Below, one piece after another: positions 49,650 through 58,539 of a DNA stretch of 64,000 bases. Each line of letters opens with the position of its first letter. Position 1 is the first letter of the stretch. Where the stretch lies: positions 62,001 through 126,000 of the forward strand of contig JBMFJH010000001.1 of assembly GCA_049973945.1 (NCBI GenBank), read 5' to 3'. The stretch is from Acd1 sp049973945 (lineage in GTDB: Archaea > Thermoproteota > Thermoprotei_A > Sulfolobales > Sulfolobaceae). Under the pieces are notes generated by a model, which did no database searches, was not told where the DNA came from, and saw only the letters and a program-made list of their open reading frames with translations. Both the position numbers and the translations under genes were made by a program.

Positions 49650-49981
49650 ATGTTAGCCGCCGATAGCGTCGCCTTCGCGGTATCTCGTAACGACGATCGC
49701 GCTCACGGCCATAGACCTTGTGCTCATGAGGACTAACGCACGGACTGAAGATGCGAGAAAGGAAGTCAAGGTCAGCATTTGGTTACTAGTGTACATCTTC
49801 ACAACGACAACGCTACTTCGGCGGGTACGGACTGAACCCAGCGATGTTGTTCCTTGAGGACGCTATCTTTACGGCTATCGCGACCCCGGCGAAGTATCGC
49901 GTTGCCGTTAATACGAGCTTCAGGACTCAGGCGATAAGAGGCGAGCTCGAGGAAATGAGAGAGGTGCCGATCCAAGAATAA
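49650..49981 (+). pseudogene. Frameshifted membrane-protein relic
   Basis: Three reading frames joined by two +1 shifts, near 49680 and 49816, give one ~110-residue protein: MLAADSVAFA, then YLVTTIALTAIDLVLM...SIWLLVYIFTTTTL, then FGGYGLNPAMLFLEDAIFTAIATPAKYR... to TAA at 49979-49981. It would have two membrane segments. A Shine-Dalgarno-like gaggagga stands upstream. No family recognised. Because the coding signal continues smoothly across the shifts, it is a recent pseudogene or a pair of sequencing errors. Confidence 0.6.
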
Positions 49982-50054
49982 GTTCCTCAATTAGTTAATA
50001 ACAAGCTATTTTTCACTAAAGTTCCTCGTCTTAGTCTTTAAGTAGCTTTGCTTG

Positions 50055-50858
50055 TTACTCTTCTGATTTTTTCCTTGGCCTGAACGAGTGGGCGTGGTTA
50101 GGGTCGTAAACGCTCGACCTTACCTGATCCTTGTACAAGTCTGGGTTCGCCACTTTGCCGACTATTATGACGGCGTCCTTGAATATCTTTTCCTCCTTCA
50201 CCCTCTGGACCAGCTCCCCGACCTTACACCTTATGATCTTCTGGTCTGGCCACGTCGCCTTGTAAACGACTATCGCTGGTGTGTCGTCGCTCACCCCTCC
50301 TTCCTTCAGCTCCCTCACCACTTTGTCTATGATATGGACGCCAGTATAGATCACGAGGCTCGCGCCCTTGTTGACGAAGGGTGCATAGTCCTTGATAGAG
50401 CCCTCCATTTCGACCCTAGCAGACCCCCTGGTGATTATTACGGTCTGGGAAATCTTCGGTAGGGTAAGCTCTATCCCAGCGACGCTGGCCGCGGCTAGCG
50501 CGGCGGTTATGCCAGGGACGAACTCGTAAGGCACTCCCGCCTCCTGGAGCTCCCAGACCTCCTCCATTAGAGCTCCGTAAATCGAGAAGTCTCCAGACTT
50601 CAGCCTGACGACGGTCTTTCCTTGTTTCGCCCTATCTATCATGACCTTCGTTATTTCCTCGAGCGTCAGGTTCGCGCTGTTAATCTTTTCCGCGTCCTTC
50701 CTCGCCCACCTCCTCACTATCTCCTCGTTGACAAGCGACCCCGCGTAGATCACAACGTCAGCTTCCTCTAAGGCGGTCTTCGCCTTGACAGTTATCAGCT
50801 CTGGGTCTCCCGGGCCCGCACCCACGAATATGACCTTCCCTACTTTACTTCCCTCCAT
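50055..50858 (-). CDS. cbiF: Cobalt-precorrin-4 C11-methyltransferase CbiF
   Basis: A ~267-residue SAM-dependent tetrapyrrole methylase. The N-terminus VIFVGAGPGDPELITVKAK, the LKSGDFSIYGALMEE loop, VPGITAALAAASVAG and a C-terminal GKVANPDLY are CbiF/CobM features. It methylates C11 in the anaerobic corrin route. The ATG at 50858 has a good Shine-Dalgarno sequence (gaggtg); the TTG at 50873 is less likely. Last gene of the operon; overlaps cbiL by 14 bp. Confidence 0.92.
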   Translation of the reverse strand: MEGSKVGKVIFVGAGPGDPELITVKAKTALEEADVVIYAGSLVNEEIVRRWARKDAEKINSANLTLEEITKVMIDRAKQGKTVVRLKSGDFSIYGALMEEVWELQEAGVPYEFVPGITAALAAASVAGIELTLPKISQTVIITRGSARVEMEGSIKDYAPFVNKGASLVIYTGVHIIDKVVRELKEGGVSDDTPAIVVYKATWPDQKIIRCKVGELVQRVKEEKIFKDAVIIVGKVANPDLYKDQVRSSVYDPNHAHSFRPRKKSEE

Positions 50859-51504
50859 TCTCCCACCTCGCAATTACTAGGGAGAAATAATCGTCGTCCC
50901 TCACGTTAGTGCCTAGTTCTTCTCCTTCCATGTAACACCTCCTGGCATAAACTACCTTATAGCCGTCAAGCAACTTCACGGCCTCGCTCAGTCCGAGGCT
51001 ACCCTTCATCAAGACAACGGTCTCGAACTTGCCCTTGACCGCGTTCAAAAGGTCAGTCCTATCGGCTGGGATTACCGCGATCCCCTCGTCGCCGAGGGCT
51101 AAACTGAGCTTAGCCCTGCTCGCACAGGCGGTTATACTGCTGACCCCAGGGATCAGCTCCATCTGAGTGACACAGGGCATCTTGGCGGCGAACCTGAACA
51201 CCGTGCTGTAGAGGGTCGGGTCGCCCAAAGTCACGTAAACTACCTCCTCCTCTCCCATCAGCGAGTCGCAGAGATCTTTAGCTATCCCCTCCAGCTCCTT
51301 CTCATCTATATCTTTCTTCATCGGGAGCTTCACGTGGACTATCCTCCCTTTAGCGTAGTGCCTCACGATCTTTTCGGTGAGGCTAGCTGTCTTGTTTGAG
51401 GATGAAGGAACTATTACGACCTTAGCGTCGCTCAGGACTTTCGCGGCCTTAACGGTGACCAACTCCGGGTCTCCTGGTCCGAGGCCTACTGCAATCAGCT
51501 TCAC
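50845..51504 (-). CDS. cbiL: Cobalt-precorrin-2 C20-methyltransferase CbiL
   Basis: A 219-residue tetrapyrrole methylase. LIAVGLGPGDPELVTVKAAKVL, VYVTLGDPTLYSTVFR and IPGVSSITACASRA are typical of CbiL/CobI. It takes (cobalt-)precorrin-2, the first substrate special to the corrin branch. The ATG overlaps the cbiT stop (ATGA). Confidence 0.92.
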   Translation of the reverse strand: MKLIAVGLGPGDPELVTVKAAKVLSDAKVVIVPSSSNKTASLTEKIVRHYAKGRIVHVKLPMKKDIDEKELEGIAKDLCDSLMGEEEVVYVTLGDPTLYSTVFRFAAKMPCVTQMELIPGVSSITACASRAKLSLALGDEGIAVIPADRTDLLNAVKGKFETVVLMKGSLGLSEAVKLLDGYKVVYARRCYMEGEELGTNVRDDDYFSLVIARWENGGK

Positions 51505-52097
51505 TTCTTCTCACCCGTGACGATGATGATCGGGTTCCTGGCGAGGAGCGCGTAACCGGTCGAGGTCTTCCTGCCCTTACTCACCGTTATCATGGTCACG
51601 TCGACCTCGTACTTCAGGAGGTCTAAGGCCCTGATCGCCTTGTAAGCGGTCTCTATCTGGATGGCATCAGCTACAATCCTCCCCCCTTTCCTCAGCCTCT
51701 GGTCTAGGATCCTGATCACGTCCTCGATCTCGTTCGAGGCCCCGCCTATGAAGGCCCCGTCTATCTTCACCTCGAGCTCCCTCAGCACTTCGCTCGCGTT
51801 GCCGAACCTTACGTCGATCCTTTCCAACACGCCGAACCTCTCCGCGTTCCTTTTCGTGAGCTCGACGGCCTTCGGGTTGTTGTCGACCGCTATTACTTTT
51901 CCAGTCGGCCCCACGGCTAAGGCCATCTCGACGGTGACGGAACCCGTACCGCTACCAACGTCTACTAGAGTATAGCCCTTGGCAATCCTAAGCTTGGAGA
52001 GGACTAACGCCCTGATCTCCTCCTTAGTCATAGGTATCTCTTCGTCCCTCACGAATTGCTCGTCGGGGATTCCGAAAGTGGTGAAGGGCCAGCTCAA
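51501..52097 (-). CDS. cbiT: Cobalt-precorrin-6B C15-methyltransferase (decarboxylating) CbiT
   Basis: A 198-residue class I methyltransferase. The SAM motif VDVGSGTGSVTVEMA is preceded by the family start PFTTFGIPDEQFVRDEEIPMTKEEIRAL. It methylates C15 and decarboxylates the acetate side chain at C12. In many bacteria CbiT is fused to CbiE (CobL); here they are separate. TTG start overlapping the cbiD stop (TTGA). Confidence 0.92.
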   Translation of the reverse strand: MSWPFTTFGIPDEQFVRDEEIPMTKEEIRALVLSKLRIAKGYTLVDVGSGTGSVTVEMALAVGPTGKVIAVDNNPKAVELTKRNAERFGVLERIDVRFGNASEVLRELEVKIDGAFIGGASNEIEDVIRILDQRLRKGGRIVADAIQIETAYKAIRALDLLKYEVDVTMITVSKGRKTSTGYALLARNPIIIVTGEKK

Positions 52098-53131
52098 CCC
52101 TCGGCCACCCCCAGGACTTTCCTGCCCTTCTCGTCGAGGGCGATGACAGTGATAGGGACGTCGACCACCCTTCTAATCACCTTCAGGGCCCTCTCCGCGA
52201 CCACCTTCATGACCTTGGCCGCTTCCTCCTCTCCGAGCTTGTAAAGAGCCTCAGAGACGCTCTTAGCGTTCACGATTTCCCTAACCTTCTCGAACGGAAC
52301 GCCCGCCTGTATCGCGGAGTACACGAGACTTTCTACCCTGCAGTCGCCGTATTTGGAGTGGGTGTTCAGCATTCCCGAGGAAAGCTTCACGAGCTTCCCC
52401 GGAAGCGAGACCAAGACCACTTTCTTAACCCCCCTCTTCTTGGCCTCGTCTAAGGCGGCACCAACCCAATCCCCCACCTTGACCGCGTGGCCGAACTTCC
52501 TGGCCGCGAACTCGTAAGCGGTGTTCCCCGGGGCCAAAACTAGCTCCCCTTTGTGCGAGTTTACGTCCTCACAGACGGCGGCCCTCACGTGCGCCTCGAA
52601 GTCCTCGTCGCTCATGGGCCACTCTATGCCGGTCGTGCCCAGGATCGATATCCCCCCTTTTATTCCGATCGCCTCGTTCATGGTGAGCTTCGCCAGCTCC
52701 TCCCCTCTCGGCACGCTTATCACGGCCTCGTAGTTCCCGCCCACCTCCGCCAACGCGTTCAGTATTAGCTTTCGGGCCCCCTCGCTGATAGCGAAACCCT
52801 CAGTCCCCCTCAGCCACTCCCCCTCTACCTTACCGACGCCCTTCCCTCCTAGTATTTTCGTCTCTGAAGAGGGTTTGACACAGGACACGATCTCGGCCCT
52901 GTCGAGCACGTCAGGGTTGTCCCCCGAGAACTTCCTGACTGAGGCACAGCTGTACTCTCCCTCTCTCCAGACTCTTTCAACATGAACCTCAATCCTCAGA
53001 CCTATCGGAGTGGGCACCACGACAGAGCTCACCGTCTCACCTCTCAACGAGAGGGCTGCCGCCTTGCTCGCTGCCGCCGCCGCTAACCCCGTCGTTATTC
53101 CGTATCGCTTCCACGTATCTATGAAGCTCAT
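52094..53131 (-). CDS. cbiD: Cobalt-precorrin-5B C1-methyltransferase CbiD
   Basis: A 345-residue CbiD. The start KRYGITTGLAAAAASKAAAL is the family motif RxGxTTGxcAaAAakAA; GTTGIEWPMSDE and HSKYGDCRVESL follow. It methylates C1 in the anaerobic pathway. Its start lies within the last 95 bp of cbiH, an unusually long overlap in which both termini are real coding sequence. Confidence 0.92.
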   Translation of the reverse strand: MSFIDTWKRYGITTGLAAAAASKAAALSLRGETVSSVVVPTPIGLRIEVHVERVWREGEYSCASVRKFSGDNPDVLDRAEIVSCVKPSSETKILGGKGVGKVEGEWLRGTEGFAISEGARKLILNALAEVGGNYEAVISVPRGEELAKLTMNEAIGIKGGISILGTTGIEWPMSDEDFEAHVRAAVCEDVNSHKGELVLAPGNTAYEFAARKFGHAVKVGDWVGAALDEAKKRGVKKVVLVSLPGKLVKLSSGMLNTHSKYGDCRVESLVYSAIQAGVPFEKVREIVNAKSVSEALYKLGEEEAAKVMKVVAERALKVIRRVVDVPITVIALDEKGRKVLGVAEG

Positions 53132-53876
53132 ACTTGTCGCCGTACCCCCTCGGTGTGATCATAAGGTCGCCGCACGTATAAGTCCTAGAGTTCCCCACGA
53201 TGAGCGTTGTCACCATGTTTATCTGGTCGAGGTACTTCTCCCACTCCCCCAAAGTGGTCACGGCCTTCCATTCGTTCTCCCTCCCTGCGGCCTTGACTAT
53301 TCCGACCGGAGTTGAGGGCGACCTGAACCTGGAGATCTCCTTCATGGCCTCCATCAAGAGGACTGGGTTTATCGGGTTGTAGAGAGCTATGACGAAGTCC
53401 GCTTCAGTGGCTAACCTAACCTTCTTCAGGATTTCCTCCCTGGGGGTCAATAGGTCGCTCAGGCTTATCACGGCGAAGTCGTGCGACAGCGGGGCTCCAA
53501 GTAGAGCGGAAACGGCCAGCGCGGCGGTCACGCCTGGGACGACCTTCACTTCCACGTCGAACTTGCCCAAGCAGAGAAGCTCGAGGGTGGGAGATGCCAT
53601 CCCGTAGACTTGCGGGTCTCCGCTACTGACAACGGCTACCGTTTTCCCCTGGAGGGCCCTCTCTATGGCTATCTTAGCCCTCATCAGCTCCTCCTTCATG
53701 TTGGCAGTGATTACCTCCTTGCCGTGCGTCAAGTCCTTGATGAGCTCGGCGTAGGTCTTGTAGGTCACGATGACGTCGCTCTCCTGGATCGCCTTCAGGA
53801 AAGCCTCAGTCATGTTGGGCCTGTCGCCTGGGCCGAGGCCGAGAATGTAGATCTTGCCCCTTTTCATTTGACCCAC
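53037..53876 (-). CDS. cbiH: Cobalt-precorrin-3 C17-methyltransferase CbiH
   Basis: A 279-residue tetrapyrrole methylase. The motifs are GKIYILGLGPGDRPNMTEAF, VSSGDPQVYGMASP and VPGVTAALAVSALLGAPLSHDF with LSDLLTP, which is specific to the CbiH/CobJ group. It contracts the ring and methylates C17. The last ~30 residues (RNNDGVSGGGSEQGG...) are low-complexity and lie in the cbiD overlap, so the C-terminal end is probably an extension. The start overlaps cbiC by 13 bp. Confidence 0.9.
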   Translation of the reverse strand: MGQMKRGKIYILGLGPGDRPNMTEAFLKAIQESDVIVTYKTYAELIKDLTHGKEVITANMKEELMRAKIAIERALQGKTVAVVSSGDPQVYGMASPTLELLCLGKFDVEVKVVPGVTAALAVSALLGAPLSHDFAVISLSDLLTPREEILKKVRLATEADFVIALYNPINPVLLMEAMKEISRFRSPSTPVGIVKAAGRENEWKAVTTLGEWEKYLDQINMVTTLIVGNSRTYTCGDLMITPRGYGDKYELHRYVEAIRNNDGVSGGGSEQGGSPLVER

Positions 53877-54850
53877 CTGAGTAGCTCGTTCACTATCGCT
53901 ACCGCTAGGTTGCTCCCCCCGAGCGACCCCCTGACCGTGAAGTGGGGGATCCCCGAGGCTATCAGGGCTTCCTTGACCTCTGCTGCGTTCGTAAATCCTG
54001 GAGGGGTAGCTACCACGAAAGACACCTCCTTCCCCTCTTTCACGGCTCTCAAGGTCTCAAGCAGCGCCGTGGGGGCGTTACCTACAGCTACTGCCTTCAG
54101 CCCTTCGACACTCTCGATAGCCCTCCTGACTCCTATGGCGGTCAAGGTCTTCCCCTGGACTTTGTCAGCGAAGTTGAGCGCGTTGGCTTTCCTCGGCCAC
54201 CTTATCCCTGCCTCGACCATCTTGACGTCGGCTATCACCGTAACCCCTGCCTTGAAGGCCTCCAGCGCTACCTGGGCGGCCTCTTTGGAGAAGTGGAACG
54301 CCTTCGCCACTTCCGGGTTCCCCGAGGTGTAGACTAGCCTTGCCGCGATCCTGAGCTCCACGCCGCTGAGGTCTGGCCTCACCTTCTTGACCTCCTCCTC
54401 AGCTAATGACATGCTCCTCTCCTCTATCTCTTCAGGATCCTCCTCGAAGTCGTGATCTAAGTAAGGCAGGTCGAGGGCTTTCAGCACCCTCAACTTGAGC
54501 GCCGCCTGAACCAGCGGGGAGTCGGCCAAAGGCCTGGTGAAGTAAACTTGGATCCTCTTACCTTCCACCTCGACCTCCTTCCAGGTCTCCAGCTCTTCCA
54601 CGCCCAGAGAGCCGGCTATGTCCCTGAACACGTGGTTCCCTCTACCAAGGAAGGCCAAGGCGAACACTATCCTATCGTAGCCCCTGGCCACTAGGTCCTT
54701 AATGACCTCCCTCCAGTTCGGGAACGAGTACTCGTTGTGGGCTAAGATGACTTCCGCGTCGAACCCCTTCAGCGCCTCGCTCATTTTCTCAAGGTCGTCG
54801 ATGAACTCCTTCCTCCTAGAACCGTGGGTGACTACCACTATCGCCTTCAC
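53864..54850 (-). CDS. cbiX-cbiC: Fused cobaltochelatase CbiX(S) - precorrin-8X methylmutase CbiC
   Basis: About 328 residues. The N-terminal ~120 residues are a small CbiX: KAIVVVTHGSRRKEF and FALAFLGRGNHVFRDI hold the two metal-binding histidines; the short form usually acts as a homodimer. The C-terminal ~200 residues are CbiC: AARLVYTSGNPEVAKAFHFS, VIADVKMVEAGI, AVGNAPTALLE and VATPPGFTNAAEVKE. The fusion links first (cobalt insertion) and late (methyl shift) steps. A further upstream open frame to 55057 lies in cbiE and is not coding; the GTG at 54850 overlaps the cbiE stop (GTGA). Confidence 0.92.
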   Translation of the reverse strand: MKAIVVVTHGSRRKEFIDDLEKMSEALKGFDAEVILAHNEYSFPNWREVIKDLVARGYDRIVFALAFLGRGNHVFRDIAGSLGVEELETWKEVEVEGKRIQVYFTRPLADSPLVQAALKLRVLKALDLPYLDHDFEEDPEEIEERSMSLAEEEVKKVRPDLSGVELRIAARLVYTSGNPEVAKAFHFSKEAAQVALEAFKAGVTVIADVKMVEAGIRWPRKANALNFADKVQGKTLTAIGVRRAIESVEGLKAVAVGNAPTALLETLRAVKEGKEVSFVVATPPGFTNAAEVKEALIASGIPHFTVRGSLGGSNLAVAIVNELLRWVK

Positions 54851-55500
54851 GGTATCACCATCGCGACCAGGTCTGAGTTCCTGTAACCCTCCAGCTCGCT
54901 CAGCTTGAACCTCACCAGCTTCTCGTCGCTGTAAGTGAGCCTCTCGGCGACCCAGACTTCCGCGTCGCCTAGTTCCCTCAGTAGGAACTTCGCCACCCTT
55001 TCTACTCCCCTCCCGTCGGGCGGGGGGAAGAGGACAATTGACCTCTCCCCTTTGCACTCGAGGAGTCGCCTCAACTCGTTGAACAACTCCTCCTCGCTCG
55101 CCCTGACATGCATGGTCAAGTAAACCACTTTCGCCAGGTCTAGCCCAAGTCTGGCCATGAGGGCGTTAACGGAGGAAACGCCAGGAACCACTTCTACCGT
55201 GTACCCGTGGGAGTTAGCGACAGCTTTCACCTTTTCGACGAATTGGTAGTCAGAGACCGAAGGGTCGCCGTGGTCTAAGACGCACACGTCCTTCCCCGAA
55301 CTGAACGCCTCGTTGAGCTTCTCAACTTCGTTCCTGTACGTCAGCTCGACCACCTTCGACCCCTCCTTGAAGAAGCCCTTGAACCTCTCGACGACGCTCC
55401 TCCAGCCCACCAGGACGTCGCAGTTCTGGATCAGCTTCAGCCCCTTGACCGTTATCAGCTCCGGGTCTCCTGGACCAACGCCAATGATATAGGCCCTCAC
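54847..55500 (-). CDS. cbiE: Cobalt-precorrin-7 C5-methyltransferase CbiE
   Basis: A 217-residue tetrapyrrole methylase. AYIIGVGPGDPELITVKGL, VLDHGDPSVSDYQF and VPGVSSVNALMARLGL fit CbiE. It methylates C5, and CbiT methylates C15. Overlaps cbiG by 4 bp and the fused gene by 4 bp, so the operon is translationally coupled throughout. Confidence 0.9.
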   Translation of the reverse strand: MRAYIIGVGPGDPELITVKGLKLIQNCDVLVGWRSVVERFKGFFKEGSKVVELTYRNEVEKLNEAFSSGKDVCVLDHGDPSVSDYQFVEKVKAVANSHGYTVEVVPGVSSVNALMARLGLDLAKVVYLTMHVRASEEELFNELRRLLECKGERSIVLFPPPDGRGVERVAKFLLRELGDAEVWVAERLTYSDEKLVRFKLSELEGYRNSDLVAMVIP

Positions 55501-56447
55501 GACGCGACACCCGCTATAGCTAAAGTGAAGTCGCCCTCCCTCACTTTCCTTACCAAGAGCTTACCGTTAGGGCCAGCCATCGCAAGCGCTATAGCTTCCG
55601 CCACTCCAGGGAGCCCGAGCGAGTCGAGCGTTCTTGAAGGCGGGCTCATGCAGTCGTTCCTGAAGTCCCTAAGTTCGTCAAACGCGAACAGCCTGAAACT
55701 AACCCCTAGCTTCTCAGCCACTTCCCTAACGGACTCCCTCACAGAGCCTATTGCCCTGACTCTCTCCTTGGGGACCATTAGCTCGTTCATCAGTGAGAGG
55801 ACCCTCTCGGTCAGCTCAGAGGCCTCCCTTTTTGCCCCTATCCCAACGTAAAGGTCGTAGGGCTTAAGGCAAAGGCCTCCCTCTTCGCACTTCCCGAAAG
55901 TCACTTTCAGCTCACAATTACTCCCCTTGACCAAATAATCGAAGCCCTCTGGAGGCTCAATCCCTTCGAGGCAAACCTTTTCTCCCTTTAGGATCCTGGA
56001 GTAGTACTTGACTATCAGCTCCTTGGGCCGTAGCTCGGAGTAAGTGAGCCTAGCCAAGTCTTCGAGCGGCCTTAAGCCCTTCCTCTCCGCGACGGTAGTT
56101 ATTACTGGGGCCAGGCCTAGCCTTTCCCCCAACTCTTCCGCTAGGTCGTTGGCCCCCCAGTGGGAGTTAACTACGGGAATAGCGTACTTGCCCAACGGGT
56201 CTACAACCACTACTGCCGGCCCTTCCCCCTTCTCCTTCAGGGACTCGCAAAGTATCCTGAAGGCCCCGCCCAAGGACATCACTAGGACGAGGGCGTCGTA
56301 GCACTCCAAAGCCTTCCTGAGGCTCTCCCTCGAGTAATGGCCCAAGAAGTAAGCGTTGTTGAAAGCCTTAGCGACCCTCTCGGCGACTCCCTCCCCTTCC
56401 GGCGTCGTGATCACAGCGATCCCCCTAGGGAAGTCGGTCACTTTCAC
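55497..56447 (-). CDS. cbiG: Cobalt-precorrin-5A hydrolase CbiG
   Basis: A 316-residue CbiG. The N-terminal domain contains FLGHYSRESLRKALECYDALVLVMSLGGAFRIL and VVNSHWGANDLAEELGERLG; the C-terminal domain has YVGIGAKREAS and SPPSRTLDSLGLPGVAEAIAL. It opens the lactone ring, releasing acetaldehyde. First gene of the operon; its GTG start is 28 bp after the TATA box at 56471. Confidence 0.92.
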   Translation of the reverse strand: MKVTDFPRGIAVITTPEGEGVAERVAKAFNNAYFLGHYSRESLRKALECYDALVLVMSLGGAFRILCESLKEKGEGPAVVVVDPLGKYAIPVVNSHWGANDLAEELGERLGLAPVITTVAERKGLRPLEDLARLTYSELRPKELIVKYYSRILKGEKVCLEGIEPPEGFDYLVKGSNCELKVTFGKCEEGGLCLKPYDLYVGIGAKREASELTERVLSLMNELMVPKERVRAIGSVRESVREVAEKLGVSFRLFAFDELRDFRNDCMSPPSRTLDSLGLPGVAEAIALAMAGPNGKLLVRKVREGDFTLAIAGVAS

Positions 56448-56470
56448 GGCTGGACAAGATATCCAGAGGG

Positions 56471-56480
56471 ATTAATAAAT
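56471..56480 (-). promoter_or_regulatory. TATA-like element of the cbi operon
   Basis: On the minus strand atttattaat is centred 28 bp before the cbiG GTG at 56447. No cobalamin riboswitch-like structure is visible, and the leaderless layout leaves no room for one. Confidence 0.5.
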
Positions 56481-56521
56481 TAACGTAATGAACCGGCTAA
56501 TCGAGGTAAGCAAAAAAGGTT

Positions 56522-58045
56522 TCACATGTACTCCCAGATGCCCTTCCCGCGGTAATTGTACACTATAGTCTTGTAAGCCGTTAGGTACTCCACTGTGTAC
56601 CCTATCCCCTCCCTTCCAATGCCAGAGTCTTTCCTACCACCGTAGGGGAAGTAGCCTATGCCGTGTTTCGGGTACTCGTTGACGTAAATGGCGCCCACCT
56701 CGAGGAACCTCATGAGCTTCCTGATCTTGTCTATGCTCTGACCGAATATCGCCGCGTCGAGCCCGTACCTCCTCGAGTTGGCCAAGTCTATCGCTTCGTC
56801 AAGGTTGCTTATCTTGACAAGGAGGGCGACAGACAGGAACACCTCCTTCTTGTAGAGGTAGAGCTCCTTCACGATCGATTTGTCGACCTCTATAACGGTG
56901 GGCTCGATGTAGGTCGGGCCCAGCCTCCTGCCCCCAACCAACACTTTACCTCCCTTCTCGACGGCCTCCTTGACGGCCGATTCGAACTCGTCAACCGTCT
57001 TGGGGTCAATGACGGGCCCCATAGTGGTGCTGGGATCCCTCGGGTCGCCCACCTTCACCTTCCTGAGCTCCTGGACTAACAGCTCCTTGAACTGGTCGTA
57101 CACCTTGTCCATGACTAGGATGAGCTTGATGGAGTCGCACCTCTGGCCGGAGTAGGCCGTTATGCCCGAAGCTACCTTCTGCGCGGCTGTCTTCAGGTCT
57201 GCGTCCTCGAGGACTATCGCTGGATCGCCCCCTCCGAGCTCCATTACGTACTGCTTCATCCCGCCCACCCTTATCACGTGGTCTCCGGTGTCAGCGCTCC
57301 CCGTCAAAGTTACGCCGGCGATCCTCTTGTCAGCAACTACCCTGTCCATTTCCTTTCCTGGAACGGTTATTACGGCGAAGGAGTCCGGCGGGAAGCCCGC
57401 CTCCAACATTAGCTTGGCGAGCATAAGTGCTGGCAGGGGAGTGGCCGAGGCCGGCTTGATGATCAGGGCGTTTCCCGCCACCATGGTGTAAGCGACCTTT
57501 GCCGCGGTGTCGAAGAGGGGGTAGTTGAACGGCGATATCCCTAAGACTACGCCTATCGGTTCCCTCCTCACTATGGCTTCGGACTCTAAGCTCTCCTTGC
57601 TCCAATCACCGGGGACGTACTCGCCGTAGAGCTTCCTGACGTCCATGTCGACCCTCAAGAGCCTCTCTATCGTGGCTTCGACCTCGCCGTTGGCCTGGGC
57701 CCTCGTCTTGCCGTTGCCTACTATCAAGACTTCAACGAAGTCGTCCCTGTAGTCGTTGATCAAGTCTGCCAGCTTTTGGAAGGCGATCCTCCTCTCTTCT
57801 CCGGGCATGTCCCTGATCGACCACCTCCCCTTTTTGTAGACCTTCTCTATGACGGAGTCAACGGTCTCGTAGCTCAGGGCTGGAACCCTGGCGTAAACGC
57901 TTAAGTCGATCGGCGATTTGACCTCTGTGTACCGCTCTCCCTCGACCCATTCGCCCGCCAAATAGGTCTTGAACGTCTTGATCCCTTTCTCGTCGGCGGT
58001 GTAAATGTCGGAGAATACGGACGATAATTCCCTTAACTCGACCAT
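56522..58045 (-). CDS. gapN: Non-phosphorylating glyceraldehyde-3-phosphate dehydrogenase GAPN
   Basis: A 507-residue aldehyde-dehydrogenase-family enzyme. It oxidises glyceraldehyde 3-phosphate directly to 3-phosphoglycerate in the branched Entner-Doudoroff pathway of Sulfolobales. The N-terminal YLAGEWVEGE, GISPFNYPLFDTAAK, the catalytic glutamate in MELGGGDPAIVL and catalytic cysteine in SGQRCDSIKLI (about residue 298) are intact. A TATA box (58071-58081) lies 31 bp upstream of the ATG. Confidence 0.93.
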   Translation of the reverse strand: MVELRELSSVFSDIYTADEKGIKTFKTYLAGEWVEGERYTEVKSPIDLSVYARVPALSYETVDSVIEKVYKKGRWSIRDMPGEERRIAFQKLADLINDYRDDFVEVLIVGNGKTRAQANGEVEATIERLLRVDMDVRKLYGEYVPGDWSKESLESEAIVRREPIGVVLGISPFNYPLFDTAAKVAYTMVAGNALIIKPASATPLPALMLAKLMLEAGFPPDSFAVITVPGKEMDRVVADKRIAGVTLTGSADTGDHVIRVGGMKQYVMELGGGDPAIVLEDADLKTAAQKVASGITAYSGQRCDSIKLILVMDKVYDQFKELLVQELRKVKVGDPRDPSTTMGPVIDPKTVDEFESAVKEAVEKGGKVLVGGRRLGPTYIEPTVIEVDKSIVKELYLYKKEVFLSVALLVKISNLDEAIDLANSRRYGLDAAIFGQSIDKIRKLMRFLEVGAIYVNEYPKHGIGYFPYGGRKDSGIGREGIGYTVEYLTAYKTIVYNYRGKGIWEYM

Positions 58046-58070
58046 TTAGATCGCGACTATTAGGCGTTCC

Positions 58071-58081
58071 GTAATATAACT
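58071..58081 (-). promoter_or_regulatory. TATA-like element for gapN
   Basis: On the minus strand agttatattac is centred ~31 bp upstream of the ATG at 58045. Confidence 0.45.
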
Positions 58082-58148
58082 TTGTTCTGGCTTTCGTCGG
58101 GACTAAGTAATACAACGTTAAAAGTAAGGCGCTTCCAGTCTGACTGAA

Positions 58149-58539
58149 TTGCAGGGCAAGGCACGGATCTTAATGATATTATTGATCTTTTTGGCCGTAG
58201 GGTCCATAATATTATCCAACATGTCTGTACAGACGTCTCGCTATTGCATAGCGTCGTTGGGGTTCGGGGCTGTAGCGAACCCCCAACTGGGCCGAGATTC
58301 CCTGGACGTTGGTCGACGGCTACTACCCTAACGCTACCTTGATCCTTGAGAACGGCACACTGCACTTAAGCAACGTGACCTCTTACTATCTTAGGCGAAA
58401 AGACCATATACATACACACCTGCTGGATCCCAGGGTCAGGGAACTCCTCACCAAGTGTAGCTCTCCGCTTCCAGAACCGGTTAGAGTCGGGGAGAACTTA
58501 ATTAGATGTCACGCCGTCAGGGAAGGTGTAGGTCGTTGA
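58149..58539 (+). pseudogene. Frameshifted exported-protein gene
   Basis: Two overlapping frames read as one gene. The first (TTG 58149) starts with an uncleaved-looking signal/membrane segment (ARILMILLIFLAVGSIILSN) and continues to GAVANPQ; the second frame, entered at the C5 run near 58279, continues NWAEIPWTLVDGYYPNATLILENGTLHLSNVTSYYL to a TGA at 58537-58539. The three N-x-T sequons (NAT, NGT, NVT) suit a surface glycoprotein. Either a sequencing error in the C run or a true frameshift. Function unknown. Confidence 0.5.

Noticed and set aside
54851..55057. N-terminal extension of the CbiX-CbiC gene
   Set aside because: It is Arg/Glu/Gly-rich sequence read out of frame through cbiE; the GTG at 54850 starts the CbiX fold.
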